Source: Planococcus circulans
Lineage (GTDB): Bacteria > Bacillota > Bacilli > Bacillales_A > Planococcaceae
NCBI RefSeq assembly: GCF_020023385.1
Contig: NZ_JAIQCL010000004.1
Location: 62,001-126,000, forward strand
Reading direction: 5' to 3'
DNA length: 64,000 nucleotides
Shown: positions 8,549-14,876 of the stretch, piece after piece
How the letters are laid out: each line of letters opens with the position of its first letter
Position numbering within the stretch: the stretch's first letter is position 1
Position numbers and translations under genes: made by a program
The notes under the pieces: generated by a model
Told to the model about the DNA's origin: nothing
Seen by the model: the letters and a program-made list of their open reading frames with translations, nothing else
Database searches by the model: none

Positions 8549-9310
8549 TTGATTGTAAACTCCAACGGAAGAAAAGCCGCAGCTATGGGCGATATCCGTT
8601 ATGGTTCGCTCTGTATGCAAAAGCAGTTCCTGGCTTCGGACTAACCGATAGAGCTGAAGCCAGGAATACGGGGAAACGCCGATCTTTTCTTTAAACAGAT
8701 GGGCGAATTGAAATTTGCTGACACCCAGCAGCGCCGCCATTTCTTCCAAGCTCCAAGCATGCTGATAATCGTCTTTTAAAGATGCCATCACTTGAACAAG
8801 TGCAGGCTGAACCGCGCGAAATGGGTCCGTAATCAAGTCAGAAGTATGTATCCCAATAGCGGACTTAGCCAACAAGAGGCTGAGTTGGGCAAAGCTATGC
8901 TCCAAGAACACGTTAGAAGACACGCTTCCAGCTTCACCTTCCAGCAGCATGTATTGCTGAACAAAATGGACCCATTGCTCAACGAGTGGATTTTTTTGCG
9001 TAGTTTGCGCAAAGAAAAGGTCTCCCTCAATGCCCGAAATGGCAGCCGTTGCTTCGTTGAGAAAAGCCACATCCAGTTCAACCAAGAATTTATGATCATC
9101 CACGGCAAGCTGACGATGCTCGTCATAGGGATTGAACACCATAAATTCATTTTCCGTTAACGAAAAATCATTTCGTCTGCTTTGATAGTTCATGGAACCT
9201 TTCAGCGAAAACAGGAATTTATAACAGGGGTCGTTCCGCCAGAGACTTGCCGATTTCTTTTGGTCGGTAGATAACAACAAACAATTAGACGCTTCCAGTA
9301 AAGTAGTCAT
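8489..9310 (-). CDS. AraC family transcriptional regulator
   Basis: A 273-residue protein with an N-terminal cupin-like sensing domain (about 30-125, PYDEHRQLAVDDHKF region) and a C-terminal double helix-turn-helix (about 175-270) ending ITDIAHSCGFSSVGVYNQLFKRLYG split over the second HTH, the AraC family signature. The start at 9310 is chosen because AAAGGATG precedes it by a proper distance; an upstream frame to 9445 runs into the divergent SDR gene. It is divergent from the SDR gene (82-bp gap) and converges on the MFS gene with a 60-bp overlap. Confidence 0.87.
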   Translation of the reverse strand: MTTLLEASNCLLLSTDQKKSASLWRNDPCYKFLFSLKGSMNYQSRRNDFSLTENEFMVFNPYDEHRQLAVDDHKFLVELDVAFLNEATAAISGIEGDLFFAQTTQKNPLVEQWVHFVQQYMLLEGEAGSVSSNVFLEHSFAQLSLLLAKSAIGIHTSDLITDPFRAVQPALVQVMASLKDDYQHAWSLEEMAALLGVSKFQFAHLFKEKIGVSPYSWLQLYRLVRSQELLLHTERTITDIAHSCGFSSVGVYNQLFKRLYGFPPSFFRQRHSN

Positions 9311-9392
9311 CCATTTCATCCTTTCTGGCAATTCAATAAGAAAATCAAATTCGATACGAGAACACCATTCACTCAGCAAAGGAATGATTGAA

Positions 9393-9932
9393 ATGAAACA
9401 TGCACTTGTGATAGGCGGCACAGGAATGCTGGCCAACGTGTCCATCTGGTTATCGGAAAATGGCTACCACGTTTCGGTGATCGGCCGGAATCCGGAGAAG
9501 ATGAAGCGGCTCATGGACCAAAACCCTGCGCAGTTGACGCCGATTTTGGTTGACTACACGAATACGAAAGAATTAGCGGAACAATTACATCATATCCAGC
9601 AACAGAATGGCCCTATCCAGTTGGTGGTTGCTTGGATCCATTCCAACGGAACACGAGTGATCCCTTGTTTAATTGAATTTCTTCCCCGACTCCAATCATG
9701 GGACCTGTTTCACGTTAATGGCAGCAGTTCAAACCTTGAGGATATCAAAGCCAAAACGGCAGTTCCACCATATGTTGGTTATCATCAAATCCTACTGGGG
9801 TTCAAGATCGAAGATGGCCAGTCCCGCTGGTTGACCCATGAAGAGATTTCAAATGGTGTGATAAAAGCCATTCAGGAAAACAAATCAACACAGGTGATTG
9901 GAACGATTACCCCTTGGGAGAAACGGCCATAG
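9393..9932 (+). CDS. Short NAD(P)-binding dehydrogenase/reductase-like protein
   Basis: A 179-residue Rossmann-fold protein. It opens with MKHALVIGGTGMLA, whose GGTGML loop binds the dinucleotide phosphate, and has RNPEKM after the second strand, suggesting NADP(H). The usual SDR YxxxK is not obvious: YVGYHQI near residue 130 lacks the lysine. Such short SDR-like proteins are common in Bacillales. ATG 9393 is preferred to 9384 because AAAGGA (9378-9383) fits it. Divergent from the AraC regulator, which may control it. Reaction unknown. Confidence 0.75.
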   Translation: MKHALVIGGTGMLANVSIWLSENGYHVSVIGRNPEKMKRLMDQNPAQLTPILVDYTNTKELAEQLHHIQQQNGPIQLVVAWIHSNGTRVIPCLIEFLPRLQSWDLFHVNGSSSNLEDIKAKTAVPPYVGYHQILLGFKIEDGQSRWLTHEEISNGVIKAIQENKSTQVIGTITPWEKRP

Positions 9933-10294
9933 AAACTGACGATGTTACCAATTCTGCCTACATTATCTTTACTTAATACTACTACTATACGCTTAAATCC
10001 AATTAAATCGTTTCATCCATAGGTCTGGTTTTTTATCGACGAGTATTCCCTCTTTAGGAAGAGTTCGCCGATAAAATCATTCAGCTCTTTCCTAAAAGTA
10101 TACTTTTACAGACAAAAGAGAAAGACGAGTGCTGATCCGTCATTCTCTTTGTTTTGCTATTTCAATTTCTATTACTTCTGATAAGTACTGATATGTAAAC
10201 AAAAAACGAATTAAATCTAGTTAATAGAGATAATAATTCCACTTATCAATTTCATAGTTAAGTACCTTTCAAACAGATTAAAAAAGGATATCCT
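9933..10294. other. Intergenic with composite repeat copy 2
   Basis: Holds a full copy (10088-10200) of the composite repeat: palindrome around CTAAAAGTATACTTTTAC, hairpin AAAGAGAA...TTCTCTTT with inner GACG/CGTC, then CTTCTGATAAGTACTGATATGTAAAC split as CTTCTGATAA and ATATGTAAAC. The hairpin has a TTTGTTTTG tail and may terminate both converging genes. Confidence 0.6.
10112..10155. terminator. Hairpin terminator inside repeat copy 2
   Basis: Stem AAAGAGAA with TTCTCTTT, an inner GACG/CGTC pairing, and a downstream TTTGTTTTG run. It lies between the converging SDR-like and esterase genes. Confidence 0.5.
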
Positions 10295-11065
10295 CTATTT
10301 TTCTGGTACTAAAAAAGATATTATTTTGGGGACTCTTTCTTTAAAGAATGAATAATTATGTTCCGCATCGTTAATAACATCAAACTTTGTATTTGATATT
10401 TTCTCTCTTAGAATTTCATAAATGGATTTATTTGAAGCCATAAATTCTTCATTAATTAACTCTTCCCCTGAAGCTTCTCGTGTACCACAATCCAAGTAGA
10501 AACCTTCAATTGATGATAAATTGGATCTTACTATTAACTTTTCTAGTTCCTCCTGGTTACGGTAAAAAGCAGAAGAAATAGCACCTACCCTCGTAAAAAT
10601 ATGAGGATATCGACACGCAGCAAAAACGGAAATTAACCCGCCTAATGAAATTCCTGCCATCGTGGTTTGGTCAGTTAAAGTAAGGTATTTATTGTCTATG
10701 TATGGTTTTAGTTCATTTACGATAAAATCTATGTATTCTGTCCCTTTGCCGCCTTCAGAGCTTGAATAACCTAATATTTTTTCGCTATATTCTCCGCTTA
10801 CCCAAGGACAGTATTCATTTTTTCGTTCTTCACTATTTTGGTCTATACCGACAACAATAACTTTCATTTCGGTTTTGTCTAAGTAGTCCTCAAGCCTTAA
10901 AGATTTGCCACCAATGGCATCTTTATCACGAAATACATTCTGTCCATCGTGCATATACAATACCGGGTATCTTTTGTTTTCCATGTTGTAATTTTTAGGC
11001 AGGTATACTCTAATCAGTCTTTCTTGTTTAAACGGAGTTATATAGATAGGAAATATTTCTAACAA
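10295..11065 (-). CDS. Alpha/beta hydrolase, putative esterase (Esterase_D family)
   Basis: A soluble protein of about 256 residues. It has the oxyanion strand VLYMHDGQN, the nucleophile elbow GISLGG (Ser about 140) and a C-terminal EHNYSFF with the likely catalytic His, as in PF00756 esterases (which include enterochelin esterases). A TTG start at 11065 is proposed because AAGGTGG lies 7 nt before it; the in-frame ATG at 11083 overlaps that RBS. Substrate is unknown; a siderophore-ester role is possible but unsupported here. Confidence 0.8.
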   Translation of the reverse strand: MLEIFPIYITPFKQERLIRVYLPKNYNMENKRYPVLYMHDGQNVFRDKDAIGGKSLRLEDYLDKTEMKVIVVGIDQNSEERKNEYCPWVSGEYSEKILGYSSSEGGKGTEYIDFIVNELKPYIDNKYLTLTDQTTMAGISLGGLISVFAACRYPHIFTRVGAISSAFYRNQEELEKLIVRSNLSSIEGFYLDCGTREASGEELINEEFMASNKSIYEILREKISNTKFDVINDAEHNYSFFKERVPKIISFLVPEK

Positions 11066-11445
11066 GATGATTCCACCTTTCATTACTGTTATGAAATTTA
11101 ATATTCAACCATCATCACTATTGAATAGAGAAGCTTTTACTCTCTCAAAAAGAACTAGAAATCTTATTATATTAACATTACCTATAATGCCCTTTTTTGG
11201 ACAGGGCGACTTGAAAATAAGTTAAATCAATTACATAAAACCGTTTGTAAAAGTAAACTTCTACGAACATAAAATAGAAGAAACTTCAAATGAAGCTCCT
11301 TCTCTTGATAATTCTTGAGATGTAAAATATGTACTACATAATTCCGACTCTAAAACCGTATAGAATAGTCTTTTGAATGTATCATTTTTTCTAGCAAGTT
11401 CAATTTCGTTTCATCTTCTGATTAAATCAATAGAATGAAAAATCT

Positions 11446-11473
11446 GAATGTAACTTATTTATAGTTAAGTTAC
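11446..11473. repeat. Palindrome GAATGTAACTTA...TAAGTTAC
   Basis: Left bracket of the acetyltransferase unit; identical to 12269-12300 over the first 12 bases and similar in the second arm. Confidence 0.55.
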
Positions 11474-11545
11474 CACACCTGTTGATTGCTATTAAGTTAC
11501 CTTCAGAATCATCTTTTTTTATTGGTATATTATTCCTTAAATTCC

Positions 11546-11574
11546 TTGGAAAGGTCAATAAGAAATGCTATAGT
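11546..11574 (+). promoter_or_regulatory. Sigma-A promoter of leader ORF and acetyltransferase
   Basis: TTGGAA (11546-11551), a 17-bp spacer, then TATAGT (11569-11574). Transcription would start near 11581, about 50 nt before the leader ORF. Confidence 0.65.
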
Positions 11575-11631
11575 CAAAAGGCCTGGAAGTTTCATTAAAA
11601 GGGCAATAGCTATTTAAGGAGGCGTTCATTT

Positions 11632-11688
11632 ATGACAAACAAAATCACCGTTACCATCAATGAGTACAAGGGGATAACGCCTAATTAA
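11632..11688 (+). CDS. Putative 18-residue leader peptide
   Basis: ATG 11632 follows TTTAAGGAGG at ideal spacing and opens an 18-codon frame, MTNKITVTINEYKGITPN. Its stop lies 15 nt before a hairpin that masks the RBS of the acetyltransferase gene. This layout matches translational attenuators such as those of cat and erm genes, where a stalled ribosome in the leader frees the downstream RBS. It could instead be the remnant of a longer gene. Seen: RBS, ORF, hairpin; inferred: attenuation. Confidence 0.5.
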   Translation: MTNKITVTINEYKGITPN

Positions 11689-11703
11689 CGTTTCTATTTC
11701 GCG

Positions 11704-11726
11704 TTCCCCGAAATTTGAAAGGGGAA
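11704..11726 (+). promoter_or_regulatory. Hairpin sequestering the acetyltransferase RBS
   Basis: TTCCCC (11704-11709) pairs with GGGGAA (11721-11726) across an 11-nt loop. The RBS GAAAGGGG (11717-11724) is largely inside the 3' arm. Confidence 0.55.
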
Positions 11727-11730
11727 AATG

Positions 11731-12186
11731 ATGAAGACAGAACATGTGGAAATCGTCGAATTAAATGCAGAAAACTGGTATGACTGCTGTGAATTAGAGG
11801 TAGCAGAAGAACAAACGCAATATATGGAACCAAATTCCGTATCGATTGCGCAGTCAAAGTTTGAACCTAGCTTAAAACCTTATGCCATTTATACAGGCGA
11901 TCAAGTAGTTGGCTTTTTGATGTATAACTCTGTCCCAGAAGAACTTGACGGCTATTGGGTATACCGAATCATGGTGGACAAAGCTTTTCAGGGTCAAGGG
12001 ATCGGGAAAGCTGCAACCAAATTGATGATTGCTGAGATGGCCAACTCATTGAATGCCACGAAAATTGTGGTCGGCTATCATCCAGACAACTTGAATGCCC
12101 ATAAGTTATATTCAAGTCTGGGGTTTGAGGATCATGGAGATCGGTTTGGCAAAGAAATGGCCGTTGTAAAACAGCTAATCGATTAA
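11731..12186 (+). CDS. GNAT N-acetyltransferase, BltD-like (polyamine type)
   Basis: A 151-residue single-domain acetyltransferase. The acetyl-CoA loop is VDKAFQGQGIGKAATKL at about 90-106, and the conserved blocks ENWYDCCELEVAEEQ, EPNSVSIAQSKFEPSLKP and VVGYHPDN recall B. subtilis BltD/PaiA-type spermidine acetyltransferases. It would transfer an acetyl group from acetyl-CoA to an amine in the cytoplasm. ATG 11731 is chosen over 11728 for its distance to GGGG. Upstream lie a leader ORF and an RBS-masking hairpin, so expression is probably induced at translation. A palindrome pair brackets the unit. Confidence 0.83.
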   Translation: MKTEHVEIVELNAENWYDCCELEVAEEQTQYMEPNSVSIAQSKFEPSLKPYAIYTGDQVVGFLMYNSVPEELDGYWVYRIMVDKAFQGQGIGKAATKLMIAEMANSLNATKIVVGYHPDNLNAHKLYSSLGFEDHGDRFGKEMAVVKQLID

Positions 12187-12209
12187 TGAATTAAAACTGT
12201 ATTTTAGTG

Positions 12210-12236
12210 AAAAGGACCTTTTTAAAGGTCCTTTTT
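12210..12236 (+). terminator. Terminator of the acetyltransferase unit
   Basis: AAAAGGACCTTT and AAAGGTCCTTTTT form a stem of about 11 bp with a terminal T-run. Confidence 0.85.
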
Positions 12237-12268
12237 CTTCTATAAAAAATCAGTATTCCCTTTATTTT

Positions 12269-12300
12269 GAATGTAACTTAATTATCAATAAGTCACATTC
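12269..12300. repeat. Palindrome GAATGTAACTTA/TAAGTCACATTC
   Basis: GAATGTAACTTA and TAAGTCACATTC flank ATTATCAA; one mismatch between arms. The same element, shorter on the right, occurs at 11446-11473, so the two bracket the acetyltransferase unit. Confidence 0.6.
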
Positions 12301-12374
12301 ATAGTCGGAGTGAAAGTTTCTAAAATCAGATGGTTCTTGGCTTGTCCTCTGCGATAATATTTCATTTTCTGAGG

Positions 12375-12947
12375 TTATTTTTTTATGTGGTGCACCTTAA
12401 GTTTACTCCAAATCAATTCCCAATTTTTCTTTGTTACGCGGTCTTCATAAACTTCTGTCCGCTTTTCATTTGCTGCAAAATAGGGAGTTGGCTTAACTTC
12501 TAAATTAATCACGTCTTGAATTCCATGAGGAGCCGATAAAATCAAGTTGTCATGGCTGTCCATTTTAATTCCTAACGCTGTTGCAGTCTCTGGAAACTTA
12601 GCTATTGCATCAACAGAGGAAGTGTAAGCTGCTACGCTGTTTCTTATATGCATTCTTGCCTCATTCTTTACTGACCATGGTATGTTCGGAATAAGATCTT
12701 TGAGTCTGCCTTCTATTTTCTTCTCTTCTTCTTCACAAATATTTTGGTCATCATAATAAATGACATCAATATCCGGAAGAGTGGTCCTCGCTTCGAATCC
12801 ATGTAACGTATCCCAAACTTTTGAACGAATAAAACCTGCACATATCCACGAATCAGGAAGGTCTAATGATTTTACAGCTTTTAATAGCTCCATCATCCAT
12901 TCATCTTTTTGTATCAGGCGTATAATATCTAATTCACTTTTTAGCAT
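12375..12947 (-). CDS. Nucleotidyltransferase family protein (NTP_transf_6/DUF925)
   Basis: A 190-residue soluble protein. CAGFIRSKVWD (about 36-46) followed by LPDIDVIYYD (about 57-66) gives the GxxR and DxD pattern of the DUF925 branch of the nucleotidyltransferase fold. Two acidic residues of DIDV would bind metal. The C-terminal half ends with TKKNWELIWSKL, also typical. It stands alone between the acetyltransferase and an MFS gene. Target molecule unknown. Confidence 0.85.
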   Translation of the reverse strand: MLKSELDIIRLIQKDEWMMELLKAVKSLDLPDSWICAGFIRSKVWDTLHGFEARTTLPDIDVIYYDDQNICEEEEKKIEGRLKDLIPNIPWSVKNEARMHIRNSVAAYTSSVDAIAKFPETATALGIKMDSHDNLILSAPHGIQDVINLEVKPTPYFAANEKRTEVYEDRVTKKNWELIWSKLKVHHIKK

Positions 12948-13049
12948 CGTATTATCTCCTTAATTTTGTCGTGATCAATTTTTAATGAGGAGATCCTTCA
13001 AGAATTCTGCACTTAAATTACATTCACTTCCTAGTCTTTGCCCTAAAAG

Positions 13050-14273
13050 CTAATTGTTTAAGGTCAATCTATCTTCAAAATGTACTTTTCTTCTTTTGGC
13101 CGTTACTGTCTTAAATGCCATAATCCCCAGCAATAAGAAAGTAAATGAACCTATTAATCCAACAGGTCGTATTGAAATCAATTCTGCTGCCAAACCAATA
13201 ATTACAGTTAGAATGATGATAAATACTGCTTCAACTATACTAAATAAGCTGCTAAACCTCCCCATCATTTTCACTGGTACATTGTTCTGATAAAACGTTA
13301 AATAACCCGTGTTGGCAAAAGTGATCGCAAACCCAATCATAAAAGTTCCAATGGCAGCACTGATAAAACCTTGTGAACTGTAGAGAGCGATATAGCCTGC
13401 AGCAGTCAAAATAGATCCAGCCCCTATTAGTAAATTGACCGCTAGTTGTTTGGAAAAAATGGTGTTTATAAGTGAACCCAAAATAATTCCCGTTCCAAAT
13501 ATGCTTAATAAGAACCCATAGCTGGTGTCGGACATCCCAATAACTTCTTTAGCAAAGGCTGCTTCCAATGAATCCAGGGCAGTCATAAATATCGTCATTC
13601 CCACAAAAAGAAGATAAACTTTTAAAATAAACGTATGAGTATGACTGAACTTGTAGACTACTTGAAAGTCATCTTTTATCATCTTCCAAGAAAGCTTTTC
13701 AGTTTCGGATGAAACTGTTTGCGAATCGACATTAGGCAATAACAGGATGATGAAAGCTGACAAAATCAAAGCCACTGAGTTTACATAGATAGCTGTGTAA
13801 GGTGTTCCCATCCAAAACAATAGACCAGCTATTGCAGGGCCGATTAATGTTCCGCAAGAATTTATAAAGCTTCTTAATGCATTAAATCTTTGACGATCCT
13901 TCTCTGGTATTAGTTTTGTCATATACACCATTGACGTGGGCTCAAACATGGCACTTCCGATATTGATGAGAAATACGATGACATACACATAGAACAGTGA
14001 AGGCAGCACAGGGATCAATGCAATACATAATGCACGTGAAATATTTAATCCAATCATAAATTTCCTCGTATTAATGCGATCTATCAGGCTCCCTACCCAT
14101 GAGTTAGAGCAAATAGTCGCGATCGGTCCTAAAATGTAGAGCAACGCAATTGCTAGAGGAGAACCTGTTTCATTCAGGATAATCAGATTCAAGGCAATCA
14201 GGTAAACCCAGGCCCCTATATTTGAAATACCGATACCACCCAGCAATAATAAAAAATACTTCCAATTTTTCAT
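13050..14273 (-). CDS. MFS transporter under T-box control
   Basis: A 407-residue MFS protein with about 12 helices and the loop DRINTRK after helix 2 (MFS_3-like motif A). The start at 14273 (MKNWKYFLL) follows GGGGAGAGATTACG; the same frame runs upstream to 14324 but only because it crosses the T-box terminator. The T-box leader implies control by uncharged tRNA, hence an amino-acid-related substrate, either import or export. Which amino acid was not resolved. Exporter-like family with amino-acid control is unusual. Confidence 0.83.
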   Translation of the reverse strand: MKNWKYFLLLLGGIGISNIGAWVYLIALNLIILNETGSPLAIALLYILGPIATICSNSWVGSLIDRINTRKFMIGLNISRALCIALIPVLPSLFYVYVIVFLINIGSAMFEPTSMVYMTKLIPEKDRQRFNALRSFINSCGTLIGPAIAGLLFWMGTPYTAIYVNSVALILSAFIILLLPNVDSQTVSSETEKLSWKMIKDDFQVVYKFSHTHTFILKVYLLFVGMTIFMTALDSLEAAFAKEVIGMSDTSYGFLLSIFGTGIILGSLINTIFSKQLAVNLLIGAGSILTAAGYIALYSSQGFISAAIGTFMIGFAITFANTGYLTFYQNNVPVKMMGRFSSLFSIVEAVFIIILTVIIGLAAELISIRPVGLIGSFTFLLLGIMAFKTVTAKRRKVHFEDRLTLNN

Positions 14274-14304
14274 CGTAATCTCTCCCCACTGCATTTTAGC
14301 CAAA

Positions 14305-14600
14305 CAAAAAAATCCCACCCCCAAGACAATTGTCTTGGGGACGAGATTACTAAAATCGTGGTGCCACCCCTGTTTGCTAATACGTCACCGTATTAACCTC
14401 ATTCAGTACAGCCGTGAAAAAAGACGAATACCTTAGCTCTGTAACGGGAGCTCCCGTCCCAACATCCCCATGATCAGGTTCCGTCGTGATGCTCAGAGGC
14501 TTGTTTCGATAACGTACTCCTACTCCTTTCCACCAACCGGAGCTCTCTAGAAAAAGTCTTTAGCTATCTACTATTCTCTTCAACGCTTTTCATTTTTATA
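14305..14600 (-). promoter_or_regulatory. T-box riboswitch upstream of MFS gene
   Basis: Read on the minus strand: AGAGAG and GGTTGGTGGAAA motifs of Stem I (about 14520-14552), a GAA...CCTCTGAG stretch near the specifier loop, the T-box sequence GGGGTGGCACCACG (14357-14370), and a terminator made of the perfect palindrome at 14319-14340 (arms CCCCAAGACAA) with a T-run at 14306-14312. By alignment with the trp leader at 33 kb the specifier may be AUC (Ile) or AGC (Ser); this is not settled. Confidence 0.9.
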
Positions 14601-14738
14601 ATTCCCGTAATATTACCACAACTTCATCAAACTAGTAAATACCAATTTTATGACAAACAACGATATCAATAAATGGATATGTTTAAAACGAACTTCACCT
14701 CAGCAATTAAAGAAAGCCAATTAATTCTGAAATAAAAC

Positions 14739-14834
14739 CGTTCGTAAAAGTACACATTTACGAACGCTTCAAAAAACAACTAAAAAACACAAAAAGAACG
14801 TTCGTAAAAGTATCAAAACACTTTACGAACGTTC
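14739..14834 (-). terminator. Twin hairpins downstream of penicillin acylase gene
   Basis: Hairpin 1 has arms GAACGTTCGTAAA (14796-14808) and TTTACGAACGTTC (14822-14834); on the minus strand it is followed by TTTTTGTGTTTTTT. Hairpin 2 has arms CGTTCGTAAA (14739-14748) and TTTACGAACG (14757-14766), followed by GGTTTTATTTC. They look like tandem terminators for the leftward acylase gene and resemble the palindrome part of the composite repeat. Confidence 0.7.
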
Positions 14835-14876
14835 GCGAGTTTACATAGACGTTTACAAACGATTTTTGAATCTATC

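Larger units (their letters stand above)
11084..11631. other. Intergenic with repeat copy 3, palindrome and promoter
   Basis: Contains a degenerate copy of the composite repeat (11242-11327), a palindrome GAATGTAACTTA...TAAGTTAC at 11446-11473 that recurs at 12269-12300, and the promoter of the leader/acetyltransferase unit (11546-11574). Confidence 0.6.

Noticed and set aside
14274-14324. N-terminal extension of the MFS gene
   Set aside because: The extra codons come from the T-box terminator and leader; a good RBS lies before 14273.
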